64,000 bases of DNA from Ascaris suum (taxonomy: Eukaryota > Nematoda > Chromadorea > Rhabditida > Ascarididae): contig CM024187.1 in NCBI GenBank assembly GCA_013433145.1, positions 15,241,826 to 15,305,825 of the forward strand, given 5' to 3'. Below are positions 25,413-38,142 of this stretch, one piece after another. The notes beneath the pieces are model-generated. The model had not been told where the DNA came from, searched no databases, and worked only from the letters and a program-made list of their open reading frames with translations. The first letter of the stretch is position 1, and each line of letters opens with the position of its first letter. Both the position numbers and the translations under genes were made by a program.

Positions 25413-25560
25413 ATGATGCTTGGCCCCACGTCGACCCTCACCCTTGCAACTGCTAGTAATGCGGTTGGGGTGATCACCACCTCGGGTCCGCTCTCGTCAA
25501 CCTCGTCTTCCGCGTCCTCTGAATCCGATTCAGCGGCCACTTCTACAGTTCCTGATGAAA
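25413..25560 (+). CDS. nhr-23: nhr-23 predicted first coding exon
   Basis: Starts [16 protein letters not shown] and continues Ser/Asp/Thr-rich ([18 protein letters not shown]). There is an in-frame TGA five codons upstream, so this ATG is the first possible start. The donor A|GTTCGC is non-ideal but leaves phase 1, exactly what the DBD exon at 29276 needs, giving [16 protein letters not shown]. It lies in a GC-rich island. Another, unseen upstream exon or alternative isoforms remain possible. Confidence 0.55.
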
Positions 25561-28500
25561 GTTCGCATTTTCCCTTTATTCACTTCAGTGTTTCACTGAG
25601 AGAAAATCGGCATTTGTTAATTTTATGAAATTTAATGCCTAAAGCAGTTTCCGTAGTGACCAGCGAGCAGCAATTTTTAAAGGAGTAGGAGGCTATTATT
25701 TGAATTTGCTGCTTATTCACCTTGCTGCGTTCATAAAATTGTGCTGTGTCTCGGTTACCACTTGGTCACTATTCTCGAATGGCCTCTACACCATGATGTT
25801 TCCACATTTATTTGAGAACTATGTGGCAGTATATTGAAAAGTCAGTCTTTCCTTAGAAAAACGCACCTACGCAAAAGACCTGTCTTCGATGCATGTGCTG
25901 TCGTGTAGCTTTTTTTTTTCACATATGGCAACATTTGAGCCATTTCTGCTGCGAGATACTTCCTATCCGCAATCTTTTACCGTCTATCAGCCGGTGAAAA
26001 ATTTCATCCTCTTGTTCACTTCATAAACAATCTTGTTGCCTAACATTACGCTAGAACTACTGCATAAACAAAGCGGAAATGTTGCTGCCCTCAGTGATCA
26101 AAAGTGGCAGAAATGGACTACTTTGCTTGTGTGCTCTGTATTGCTATAAGTTTTGATAGGACCTTCTTTGATGACCAAAACTTTTCTTTTATTTCACCAA
26201 ACACGAATATCGAGTTTGATTCCTACTACATTTATTTCTGGAGCCGTTAATCCTTAGGGATTACTCAGCAGGCTCCGCGCATTTGTGTCTTTGATTTTGT
26301 TCAGATCGCACCTGGAATTACTAGAAGTGCTGAAAATGAAAATTGGAAACAGGCAGTTCATCTGGAAAATGAAAATGAAAATGAAAGTGATATTATTCCC
26401 TTTAGATATGGAAACATGAGGTCCAAGTTCGTTGAATCTTGGAGCGGTACTTAGGAAGTTGTGGACATAAGCGCGCCTGAGATATAAGGGGGTTATCGAT
26501 TCGGGGTCTTGAAGGGAGAGGGAGGGTGAAAAGAGATAAACTGTGAAATACAAAAAGGGTAGAAGGCAAAGATAATTCTACGCTTCTGTGCGAGTATTAA
26601 AGAAATGGGGAATTCTCTCCCTCATTCTCGGTTTGCACCTGTATCATCCTCAGAAAATAGGGCACTTTTCGGAATATGCGAGCGTTCCGTTTGTGTTCCA
26701 CAAAGTTTTTGCTCTGAATTTTGATATGCGATTGAAAATTATCCGAAATAAGTTGGGCCGAAACCTTCAGTTGTACTGTTCTCTTTGCTACGACATCTCA
26801 TCGTAAACAAATCGTCATACCACCGACTCTTTCCTGCGGGAAAAACGTCGCCTATGAACTTATCGAATTGTTCACTAGTTCCAAATTGCACGTGACTAGA
26901 AAGTCATATTAGTCTCCATAGTTATAATGTCCCGTTCGTGATTTCAGGACAACCAAAACATTACCGTAATCGTTTAAGTAGCTTCATTATTTGGTCTTCA
27001 AGAGCTATGAAGGACCAATTTCAGTCTTGAAATTTTTATCCCACCTGGGCTTGGCGTCTTCGAGAACTTCGCTGCATGAGTTTTGCAGTATGCGAACGCT
27101 TGCTATGTGTTTGGTTGTCTGCTTTCGACTAGTTGAGTTCTTTACTGTGCTTGCAATCATTGTTGGAACGCGGTCTCGCAGTTTTTGCTGTTCATGAAGC
27201 CTGAATTGGAGTTAGATGCCTTGTTAGAAATCTTGGAGGGCCTGCTACAAAATTTTCGAAAACCGATGGTCTCGTTAACATTTTATTAGCCGTGTTTTTC
27301 GAGACGACTGCACTGTCAGTTTTCGGACTAGGCCCACTATGACTCCTGTTCTGCGTTATGACAAACGCACTATTTCAACATATGAACTCACTGTTTCATC
27401 TGGTCATCTGAATAACCAGGCAGCATTTATTTTGAATTTCGTGAGGAATCCCTTCACTGTGCAATCATGTTGTAATTTTTGTGATGCGTCCAACATCTTG
27501 AACAGCTAGCAAGATTTGCTTCTTGCGAGGACAGTGATAGGCAGTTTAAACGTTACCATCATAGGATTATGGAAGGGACTATGTGTGTGAACGTATGCTT
27601 CGCGGATTTCCGTCAAAGGTTCTCTGAGGTGGAATCTGTCATCCTATAAGTTTGAGAGCGTCGACATCCGGAGTGATGCGAGGAAGACGCCGCTTGATTT
27701 TAGTTAACATGAAGACAACGCGGTGCATAAATTTCCACCATATTTTTTGATAATTTGAATTTCTTCCATGTAAGAGGTACCTAGTTTCTTTTCTCACAAA
27801 TGAATATACGAAGTGCCGTGGTAAAGACTATCACAGTTACTTTAACGTAATGTTTGACGCATAAACGAGTACATCTTCATGCCGCTTACGAAAGAAAAAT
27901 CTTTTATTTTTTGTCGTAATTGCGGGCTACATAGCAGAAACGGTCGTATGCCGGCAGTTGTTCGTATAATACTCATTTGTTACTCGACTGCAACGTTGCA
28001 AGGAAAACAGAGAGAGATTCGAGTAGAAGGTTATGGGTGCAGGGTCTGCAGCCTGCCACATCACCCAATCATTCATCCATCAAATCCTCTCCTCCTTTTT
28101 GCCTTTGCAGATTTTGTTGAACTGCAGATGGCATAAACAACCGATGAGATTGTTCGGATTATCGCTAACTCATAACTGATTATTTATGCCGTGTCATGGT
28201 CGTTCATAAAATCGGTTGGTGTTCCCAAACGGGGGAGGGGGGAGCTCTCCCTCAAATTGCTGAAGCATGGCATAAACAACCGATGAGATTGCTTTAGCAG
28301 AAAATCTTGCCAATTTTTATTCGATTCCTTTTGAGGATGAAATACTCTCGCTTTGTTGTGAATGTTGGCGAGCGTTTAATCTTACAGGAGCTGAGGCGGA
28401 TTCCATTTGTTACGCATCATGCCTAATAAAAGGAGCAGCCTGGTGATAAAAATTTGTGAATTTTTTAAACATTTTAATCGATCCGACTGAGCGATCAACT

Positions 28501-31500
28501 AACGGCGATTTTCTTAAAATTCCTTTACCAGTGCTTTGTGGACAGCCTCAAAAAGTTTTCAACGGCAGATTTGCTGGAGAAGAAAATGACATTCTGTGTG
28601 CGTCTCTAAATGAGGTGTTTTATGCGTTTTGCTTTATAAGCATGTAAAGTGCATGCGGGGTATAATCTGAATAGGCGATTTCTGTTAGGCTAACCTTCTA
28701 ACAGCAGTCCTGACTGACCTCTGATATCCTCAGTCAACTCTGTGAATGTCTTCTGCTTTCTGGCGGCCTGTAGGCTTGAATATTCTAAAACTGGTGCCGC
28801 ATACATGTCCAAATACCGTAACGAATCCTCGGCAATTCACTTCCCGCCTTCTTTTGCAATAATTGATGCTATGTGTTGTCCCCGCATGAATTTTGAGAGG
28901 TTTATAAAAGCGACTGGTAACTCTAATGCGATAGATCCAGTGGGAGTGGATATCAGCTTTCGTATTTTATGCAAAGGTGAGCCGTAGGTACAGCTGTGTT
29001 GTCAGTCACAGGTGGACTGCAGGATAGGGAATCGCATCGTTCGAAAATTTGCTGCTTAAGATGCTTCGCTCAGTAAGATCTTTGTTGATTTTCGTGCTGC
29101 AGTCCCCAGAATTTCCCTAGAAACGACCCAGATATGGGCAGTACCACTAAATATTTCAGATCCACGTGCAACGTCGATCAGTTCTGTTGAAATTCTTTTC
29201 CGTATCAAAATTATTTTCTCATCGATTTTTCTATGAAAAACTATTGCAATAACAGAAAATATAAAATATTTTCAGCTCCTGTAAAAGTCGTTCTATGCAA
29301 AGTGTGCGGAGACAAATCATCGGGCGTTCACTATGGTGTAATAACTTGTGAAGGTTGTAAGGTAAGTGGATTTTTACGTTGGCAAACCTTTTTCTTTCTT
29401 TGCAATTCGTTTTCTTTTGAAGACCTGTATTGTTGCATTGCATATCTGTGTAGGGATTCTGATATGCAAATTTAACGATGGCGCACAATAATTCGATGCC
29501 TGATGTCGTTTTTTTCAATAGTAATGATCGAATCCACGTTCATTTCTATGTGTTGTTGAGTCGCAGTTCTGATCGCGGTGTACCTTTGTGTCTGGGTGCC
29601 TGCCTATGAAAGTGCTCAGAGCAGTCTTCACAAAACCTCAAGATGTGAAGTTTGGTTTATACGTTCATTGTGCCTAACAAGAATTAAATACTGCAGTCCA
29701 ACGCCTTGTTTTTGTACAGTAGGTGGAAAGTGCTTGCGAGGTGGATTTTTGCTGCTACTCTTATGTATTCTTACAAGTCAGTAGGCTTTCAAAAGTTCAA
29801 AATTTATAGCAAATACTGTTCTAAGGTCTATGTGTAGAAAGTAAGTAAGATTCCGTCGAGCTTACTGCTGCTCAAAAAGTTCGCTTTAGTCTGCGCCTAG
29901 CTAACTGTAGAACAAAATTGCTTGATAGTTTTGTGGCGCATTTGAATGTCTGAAGACAGCGGAAAAACTCTGGCGTGTTGCGTAATAGTCACAGAAGATA
30001 AAGCGGGTCTTGGCACATTGCTTTATAACCTTTTTTTCAACTCGCATGGAAAATTTCACTTTTCGGCTAATATGTGATGGAATATTTGCTTACTGAAATC
30101 CTCTTCAGTACTCTGCGCTCCCGTGCCCTTTCATACGTGCCCTATCACAGTTACAGTGAATCGTTAAGTTGTCCGTATGCATTTCTACGAGGTAAATTTT
30201 TGCGCTGATGTGTTACGCCCAACTTCTAGCTGTATTTGGTCGTTTTGGCATTTCACTTGAGAAAAGAAGATCCTCACTTAACATCAGCGTCTGCCTTTTG
30301 GGTTGAAAAAAAGCGCCTGTTAACGTCAGGCGGCCGAAGTGGCAACTGACGTGCAGTCAGGATGAACTTGAAGCTTACTGCTTTTGTTCCAGGAATTCAA
30401 AAGACCCGGCGAATAAATATTCAGATTACTGACTGTGTAGCTTTTTCAAAAGCTACTAATTTATACTCTGGCACAAGTGGACATTGTGCAATTTTTCGCC
30501 GTTGATGTGGCAGAGTGGGGTCTCAGAAAAGTTATCGTTGTCTCGCGCAAGTAGAGCGAAACGAAATTCTTAGGAATATTTTCAGAGCGTTTTGCAGTTA
30601 ATCTCTCGTTGATTTAAGTAGCAGCATGCGTAATAATTTTTCGTCTTTTGGAGCAAGAAAACTGTAACGAAAGTTTTCAGCTGGGCTTTGCATGGTTTGC
30701 TGGCGATGCTTTTTCAACGTGTGTATTGCAGCGCAGTTTATATTCTGTTTCATTTTAGAACTTGACGCTTTCGGATTATTTAAACCGGTAAAACTTTATG
30801 TTCCTAGCTCTTTCGAGGATCATAGTAAGCTTGTGGAATGACTAGGATCTGATATAATGAGCGGAATACTGCAGCTGTTTTGCATCTTCATGGTGTTAAC
30901 TCCTTTATGAAAGGTCCATCGAGATATGTCTTTAATATTTCTATTGTTGCGACAGTTGCCATATCGATTTGAACAAAATTTACATGCAGAATTTTCCACA
31001 CGCTGCCCGCGCAAGTTCTCACGTTAATAGGATCCTCGGTTCGAAAGCGGTTACGCCGGAAGTTTCGTAGGAAACAGCCATTCAACCAGAAACCTGTTAA
31101 TTGCAGCGCTGCTTTAACGAAATTAAAACAGAGGAGCACTTTATGACTCCTCGCGAAATCCAAGATGGAGATACTCAGGTTGGAGCCAGTTTTCTTAAAA
31201 GGGACTTTTGAGAACGTAGTTGTCGCAAGTGATATTCCTTTAGGGAGCTAAAGTTTCTTAACGCTCATCGACGGCTTTATATGTTTACCCCGCAGAAATG
31301 GCTCTAAGAACGTACTGAGCAAGCAACGTAGTATATTCTGCCATGAACGGCACTTCCCAGCCTGTTTTATGAGCTTCATTGAATATTTAATCATTTTTGA
31401 AAGCTAATACTTGCACTTTTCTGATTCTTCCTGTTGTTTTTATCATTAGCGGAGTTTTGAGCATGCAGCACCACGAGTTACAGATTACACAATCTGATCC

Positions 31501-34500
31501 AATGAACAGTGAAATAAAATCGAGCGAAGCGTCAGGCCTTATCGTTCCTACCTTTTCGAGGTGTGCGATTGCGATTCTATCCGCATAAAAAAGGTGTCCA
31601 GATGAAGGAACCGGAAGCTTTTCTAAAGTGCGGGAACGATGATTTGGTCGAATGTAGTTGTGCTCGAGGAATTGAGTAGGACCGAATGCGATAAACGATT
31701 CTGCCATGCTGTGGATGTGAACAGGAATGTTGCCTGGAGGGGGCGAAGGCATAAATATAGCAGTTGCGCGAATCACAGGAAATTGCGATGCAGTGCAATG
31801 GGATTTCAGCTTTTCTTTTCCCACTTATTGCCACCTGATATGGGTAGTTTGGACCGTATCAGACGTAACTTCAGCTATCCATCCACGGGTTGCGTCATCA
31901 GTGACATTGTGTCGACGTGGGTGGGCTCGGCCTTGCGAGCGATTTATGATGACGTAAACTGGGCAGTGGTAGGCGAGAGGTGGAACTGTGCGTGTATCGT
32001 CGAAACGATTTGCATATGAAGAATTGCAGTTTTTTCTCTGTTGACTACCGAGGTGTCTTGAAATCTAAGGGTGCTTTCGATAAAAAGGAACAATTTTTAA
32101 ACTCCATGTTCTCTGACCCTCATTGTAACTGAATCCCTCAGAATCTTGAGTTTTTCAAAAAAAAAAAAAATCCTTGGTTTTTGATCGACAGTGTCACTTT
32201 TTGCATTATTTCACACACCACAAATACGACCTTCGATGTTCTGTATATGTTCATCTTGAGTATACCAGAACCTATATATTATTATAGCATTAGCTAAATT
32301 ACTCAGTATCTCCTTAGCAGCGCTCCTCTTTTGTCGCTGAAAGCCACACCTCCTCCTTCTTCAAAGCATCATCGCTACCACTCGTCAAACTTGTAATAGA
32401 AGGCACATCCATGCAACACATTGCTTTAAACGTGTTTTGGCTCAGTAACTAGTTCAGTTTTTGTCTCCTTGTAGGGATTTTTCCGACGAAGCCAGTCAGC
32501 CATTGTGAACTATCACTGTACGCGAGGTCAGACATGTACGATCGATCGAGTGAATCGCAACAAGTGTCAGTTCTGTCGTTTGAAAAAGTGCCTCGAATTG
32601 GGAATGAGCCGCGATTCTGTCAAATTTGGTCGTCTGCAGAAGAAGCAACGTGAAAAGGTTACTTACTCAAAGGCACTTTTTATATGGCAGAAGGGGAGCG
32701 CCGTGATTAAAATCTATGAATTGCAGCATTCTTAAGTGCCTCCGTGGATCATGGTGGTTGCCTTAAGTGTCATCGTGCATTGTGGAAGCTATCTTGAGCA
32801 TTCTCACGTATCACGCAAGCGACGATGGCAAAAACCTCCTGGCCTTTACAGATTTGGGTTTATATAATTTGTTTTTCAGTTTGCATTTTATCACTTATAA
32901 TTTAACGCAATTTCTTTTTGGTGGTTTCTTGCTTTATTGTGAATTCCGACGATTCGGCCAAGAGTTTATACTGAAAAGCAACCAAGATGGGAGATGGGAG
33001 GATATTTGCCATGCCACCTTATTCCGTGATCATTAGTGTGTGGACCAGCTTTTAGCATTAGTGAAATGATACAAACTTTTAGCAGCAGGTGCGTTCGATC
33101 GTTGATGGCAGTCAGTCATCGTCGTTGCGTGCTTCCGGTTATGAGAACTATTCGCCAGGTGCATCGCCTACTGTCTCGAGCAGTGTTCACGAGAATGTGT
33201 TCAGCGTTGAGTATGCCGCCAAGAGTGAATACGTTGCCGAAGCGGCAGTGGCACCGGTTAACTATTCACTGAAGCAAGAACCGATCTATGAACATCCTCA
33301 ACAGGTTTTCCATTTTTGTGCCATTGTAGTGAGAAAAGTGGAAGTATCCCACGAATGATTTCTCTCTTCAAAGCCTCTTAACGAGAACCACGATTAGTTA
33401 TCTTCCCGGTGGTTGTTTTTACTGAATATTTTCATTTCCTCAGCCACTTAGATGCCTGGTGTTTATAAAGTACCTTATTCGAATTCAACGTATGACTTCC
33501 CAACCATAAAAGATTGCAGGTTTTGTTCTTCGAAAATCTAACTGCCTTCTGCGGCTGGTTTCATTTCTTCTATTGTGATAGCTTACCCTCATGGAACATC
33601 CTGATGGAAGAAGGCTGTTTGATCGAATTATAAATGTCGGACGCTAGCGTTTATATGCTGAAAATTTGAGTATTGAACATTTGAGGTGGACTTCTTTTCT
33701 TGGATGTAGCGGCCAGTGCGCTTCCATTAGAACATTAAAACTGCTCGCTGCAGTGCCAGTTTACATCCCACGAGACCGCTTCATCTACATCGAGGGTGAG
33801 GAGTTTGACTCCTAAAATGCGTCGTTTCCCACAAAATGCTGCTCATTAAATACTGAATTCATGATACTTGTTGCAGCAGTCATTCCGTTGTCCGGATATT
33901 GTTCGAAAAACCCATAATGTGCAACACTTACGCTAGATGTGAAAGTGGTCATGAAAGATGTCTATGGGAGCACTTTTCCAGGCAGCAGTACCATCTCAGG
34001 AGGCAACCTACTTGAGTGTCCACCAGGAAGTGCTTTCGCAAGACGAGATCTTCACCGCGCAGGTCAAAACTGAATTTGAAGCAGCGCACGCTGCATCGAT
34101 ATGGCTGAAGAACAATTCGCGTCCTCTCGACGACGAGTTTGAACGCTCCTTCAGAAGCATGGTTTGTTCATCCCTTCTGTGTGATTGGAAGGTCGTAAAA
34201 CCATAGTATGCTGATACGAAGAAAATATTTAGGGATCTCGTTGGGAAATGTGAGAGAATTTCATTTAATTGGTGAGAAAGTCCGACAAGTATTTGCTTGT
34301 TTGATGGAGTGGAAATTACTTCGTCGTTGATAAGTATATGAGTAGAATCTCATTTGTGATCAGCATCGTTCCAAGTGACGCCTATAAAATTCCACCATTT
34401 ATTTATTTTTGGAAGGTGAGGGGTGGTACTATTGGCAAGAAACTTTTCGGTAGCCTCCCAATAGCGTTTAGCCGAACTTGAAATAACTGGAGGTAAGCTG

Positions 34501-36554
34501 TTAAAGTTTTCATCAAAGAAGTGTTGGTTTCAAGTGTACTGCAGTAATATACGAGAAGTACGCGATTCTGCAGATATTTGCCTTGATTTCTTCGTAAATA
34601 GTTTATTGCGACATGTTTAAGACATATAAAACTCATATAGGTATGATGCAAAGAATTGTAGTGTCGAAATGAGGTTAACAGAAAGCGAGCAGTAATCTGT
34701 TGACAGGGTTCAGCGTTGAAAGGAAGAAGCCGCAAAAAGTGGATGAGTTTTTGCAATTATGATTGTAGGACCGAGCTGCTTACTGGAATTTTTTCGCGAC
34801 AGAAGTGTCGAAGATGATTGAGAGTATGTGTCGATTTGTGAAATTCTTCGAGGAATTCAATCAGCTTGATGAGAAGACGCGCATATCGGTATTGAAGGAC
34901 AACGTATTCGAGATGTGTCTTGTGACAGCGTCCGTCTTCTACGATGCTAAAGCGCAAAATATTTCGTTGAGCGGACAAAACTTTCATGTGTCGCTTTTCG
35001 CCACCACAGAGCCACATCTAATTGCTTTCATCCGTACGGTGAGCGCCTCCTTTTCTTCCACTGATTGTCACTTCTGTGTCAGAGTGACATTAATATATCA
35101 TCTACATTACTGCTATAGGTTCGTTATCAAGAATTTCCATCCATTGTCGTGGCCGTTCCTTGGCGCAATTTTGGTTATGGCCGCGAGAGGGGAGAAGGGG
35201 GGAGTAGCAGGTTCAGGTGAAGTTGGTGGGCTTAGTTTAAATAAATATCGCATATTATTTTGGAAAAGCCGAAGTGGAGAGGATAGTCCTCAAATACTTC
35301 TGATGCGCATCTCAGGGCAAATTCGAATATATTAGTTCGGTTTTGGTTTAATATGGATTTTTGCTTTACGACATTCACTAGATGAGCAAATTCTCGCTAA
35401 CGCGTCGTGCTAAAATAGTGGGGTTACATTTCAGGTTCATAGTTGTTTGCACAACTTGGCGCAGTTCCAGTTATCAACTGCCGAAGTTGCTCTGTTTTCT
35501 GCGTGGATACTTATGCAAGGGACGGCGAGTGCGAGCTACTTGGTTCAACGGTTGAAGGGTTGTTTGCATCGTCTGTTTTACTATAAGGTTCGTCTATGCT
35601 TCCAAGTGCGTTTGCTTTACTTGTTCATCGATAGCGCTGCTCCACCCACACAACGTAATCGAAATTGTATAGATGTTCACCTTTCAAAGTCGATCTGCGA
35701 GATGCTTAGAGAAGCACAGAAGATTCCTACACCTTGCAGTTTATTTGGCATACTGTGTCACACATTTAGTTTTACGTTCCTACAAGAAAGAAGGGTTTTC
35801 CGAACATGAAAAATTGCTATTTGCAGCTAAAACGAATTTTTCAGATCCGCTATAAAATTATATCAAACATTTTAAATTCGCAACGGAACTGAACAGTCCA
35901 GAAAAGTTGCGATTTCTTGTTTGCAGGCAGAAAACAACATGATCCAAGTTTTTTCTTAAAGGAATAGATTTGCATGCAGCGCGACCAAGTTCCTTAAAAT
36001 TTCCAACTCTGCGAACCATTGAGGATCCTAATTCTTGGTTCTGAGCTGCGCAAAGCGGCTTTTTCCTGACAGCAGTGACATCGTCAGGCAAGTATCTCTG
36101 GAACAGCCGATCTTTGACAAAATGGAAGAACCCACTGAAAAGTTATTCCATTTCCAGTACCCGAGGACGATGAGTTTTTCCCAGAACTTCAAGGAAACTA
36201 GACTTCAGTAAAAATTTTTGATGTGGTTCTCATATTGCGTGCAACCAAATGCCTTTAATTATCTCGGTTTTACTTGCGTGATGAAAGTTCGACAGTTCTA
36301 CCTTGTTAGGAATAACGGCATGTGTTTGCTTAGGAAAGTGGTTATTTTTCTCGTATGTGGTGATGAAGCCTGCCGATATAAAGCTGCGTCGTTTTTAGAT
36401 GGTACATCCAGAGGAGGCGCTGCAACGTTTATTGGAGTCGCTTCAGACGTATAGAGTGGTGGCTCGCCAGCACAAACAGTTGCTTTCACAGTTTTTCGAA
36501 AGCGAACCAAACGCCAAACTTCAGCCGCTCTACATGGAAGTGTTCAAGTCATAG
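25413..36554 (+). CDS. nhr-23: ROR/DHR3-type nuclear hormone receptor
   Basis: Transcription factor of the NR1F group (C. elegans NHR-23, fly DHR3, vertebrate ROR), which drives molting-cycle genes in nematodes. Exons: 25413-25560, 29276-29361, 32475-32657, 33083-33304, 33982-34161, 34769-35038, 35435-35587, 36399-36554, giving 465 aa with all phases matching. The DBD holds eight Cys (C57, C60, C74, C77, C93, C99, C109, C112), P-box CEGCKGFF, and [20 protein letters not shown]. The hinge is Ser/Gln-rich with [12 protein letters not shown] (ROR-like KQEP). The LBD includes [14 protein letters not shown] and [10 protein letters not shown] and ends with AF-2 PLYMEVFKS, like ROR PLYKELF. The intron between CEGCK and GFFRR separates the zinc fingers. 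Introns 1 and 2 exceed 3 kb. Exon 1 is the least certain part. Confidence 0.93.
26363..26389. repeat. GAAAAT short tandem repeat
   Basis: About four imperfect GAAAAT units in a purine-rich run. Confidence 0.8.
28129..28291. repeat. 25-bp exact direct repeat, 138-bp spacing
   Basis: ATGGCATAAACAACCGATGA followed by GATTG occurs identically at 28129-28153 and 28267-28291. The intervening DNA holds a GGGGGAGGGGGG tract. The repeat looks recent compared with other repeats in the window. Confidence 0.85.
29276..29361 (+). CDS. nhr-23: nhr-23 exon 2: first zinc finger
   Basis: Acceptor ATATTTTCAG, donor AAG|GTAAGT. Encodes [20 protein letters not shown]...CEGCK, the first C4 zinc finger with the DNA-contacting P-box start. 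Near-identical to ROR-group receptors at the residue level. Confidence 0.95.
29362..32474. other. nhr-23 intron 2 (between the zinc fingers)
   Basis: 3.1 kb. Mostly AT-rich with no supported gene, apart from a GC-elevated island at about 31.4-32.0 kb described separately. Confidence 0.6.
31387..32019. other. GC-rich island open on both strands in nhr-23 intron 2
   Basis: Minus strand 31824-31387 is open for 145 codons and plus strand 31639-32019 for 126 codons, overlapping. It contains CRE/AP-1-like words TGCGTCA (31891) and TGACGTAA (31950), and a GGGGGCG followed by ATAAATATA near 31739. No protein family is recognised on either strand. Candidates are an intronic enhancer, an internal promoter, or a copy of a dispersed strongylid repeat. 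Confidence 0.4.
32475..32657 (+). CDS. nhr-23: nhr-23 exon 3: second zinc finger and A-box
   Basis: Acceptor CTCCTTGTAG, donor AAAAG|GTTACT. Encodes [15 protein letters not shown] through the second finger to the C-terminal extension [19 protein letters not shown], which in ROR proteins reads the AT-rich 5' flank of monomeric half-sites. The VEDEVR-like segment that usually follows KKQREK is not found before the next exon. Confidence 0.95.
34769..36554 (+). CDS. nhr-23: nhr-23 ligand-binding domain exons 6-8
   Basis: Three symmetrical phase-0 exons (34769-35038, 35435-35587, 36399-36554). Helix 3-5 region [19 protein letters not shown], then [19 protein letters not shown]; helix 8-9 [16 protein letters not shown]; helix 10-11 [22 protein letters not shown]-2 PLYMEVFKS then TAG at 36552. 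This lines up with ROR from start to end without missing helices. Confidence 0.92.
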
Positions 36555-38142
36555 ATCAGCGTGTGATATGCGTTATCACTGCTTCGTCCTGCCGTATGTC
36601 ACCTGTTCGGTTACGGCTAATTGCAGGTAACGGGAAACATTGCAGTCGCTATCGCTAATATCTCTAGACCTACATATATCTGTTGGCAAATGCCATTCTC
36701 GCCGCTGCTCGACTGCTTTTTATACAGTCGACTACAACGCGTTATGTGAGCGTTTGAAATGTTCATGATTTTTATGACGGTTCTGCAGTTTTACTCTGCA
36801 TCCAAATCATTTTTTTCTGCCTTGCTTGCAGTGTTTTTAAGGTTTGCTTTGCTTCTCCGAACGACATTTACTATAACCCGACTTCAGTATGATTTGTAAT
36901 GTTCAAAATCGTGGTGTTAATGTTGTCGATAGGCGTACTACGAGGAGATTGACGTACAAAGAGGAGGAGGGGAAGAGAGGAGGCTTTATCACCAAGGAGG
37001 TAAAAACATTCTGGGTTGTTGGACCGCTGCTTTACTCATGTTTCGAGTTGCTTTATCTCGATATTTTGTATCGTTTTCATGTTTTCGTTGAATTAATTGC
37101 TTTAGCCGGTTGATTCGAGTTAGATGGCCGCCTGCTAAATTCTTATAAGCGTGGTGTCGTTTGATGTTTCAAGTTCCGTATTGTGTTGATGTACTGTTCT
37201 CAGGAAGATGCTCCTCAGCGACATATGTGTATTGACTAACGTGGTATCAATGTGGTGCTTTGCCTGTTCTTGCACTCTTATGTGCTTCTATACCATACTC
37301 TTGAGATGAGTACCCGCTCAGTCGTTCTCAGGTTCATTTATCTGCGGGTTGTGTATAACCCTGTTTGCTTTGGGCTTAGGTTGGAATCGATCAATACATC
37401 TTGGTCGGTTCAACTCACTCTTTTGTTCGCTTTCTTGTAGCAGTGTCTGGCATAAACAGCGGTTATGGTCCCAGATGTTCTATGAAATCTTAAGCCGTTT
37501 TATGATTACCTCTAAGAGACGATTCACTTTCCTGCCGCGAAAGAGCCAGATGACTGCCTTTTGGAGTCGTTGTGTCGGCTGCTTTTATTCCATCAAATAG
37601 ACTGTTTCTTGCAAAGGTTTTCATATCGCGACACACTCTTTCTGAATCATGAAAAGAATGGGAGATGTACAGCTAACCTCTCGCGTTAACGCTGACAACT
37701 GCCCCTCGTTTATTTAACTGGGAAACGATATCCCGCCAGGAGAATCAGCTATCCTTCCTTTCTGCACTGTGCTTCGGAGGAGAGTACCTGCCTCGTAAAA
37801 TAACCACTGCGACAAATGTCAAAGTGAGCTCAAACGAGTCCGCGACAAACGATTCGTTGAAAAACAAGTTTAACGGAGATATAGCGAAACACTCATAGTG
37901 GTGTTTGCAAACTGCGATCACAAAAAAGGAACAGTTAATGGCTTAGTCACCGATCGAGGCATAGAATTTGCCAACGCCAGTCGGATCGCAAACAGCATGT
38001 GATCCGCCATAAAACGAGTAAGTAACGAATGGAACGAGACGTACAAAACGAATCAAGCAATATCCAGTAGTAGTCAGCAATGCGCGCACGATGAACTTTC
38101 TGCAAAGACTGCGGCGCCATGCCGCCATTCCTACTAGAGCAC
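36555..38142. other. Convergent spacer between nhr-23 and rsp-6 (3' UTRs)
   Basis: About 1.6 kb holding both 3' UTRs. On the minus strand an AATAAA (plus TTTATT at 37709-37714) lies about 430 nt past the rsp-6 stop and is a plausible poly(A) signal. No clear AATAAA follows the nhr-23 stop within the first several hundred bases. No additional gene is supported. Confidence 0.5.

Larger units (their letters stand above)
25561..29275. other. nhr-23 intron 1
   Basis: 3.7 kb if exon 1 is correct. Contains a GAAAAT repeat (26363-26389) and a 25-bp direct repeat (28129-28153 and 28267-28291). Short open frames (for example 27879-28136) match nothing recognisable. Alternative first exons of nhr-23 could lie here. 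Confidence 0.5.

Noticed and set aside
25088..25540. 150-codon minus-strand open frame, the longest in the window
   Set aside because: It is antisense to nhr-23 exon 1 and its GC-rich upstream region. The high GC content explains the lack of stops, no domain is recognised, and the plus-strand reading fits the nhr-23 splice phase.
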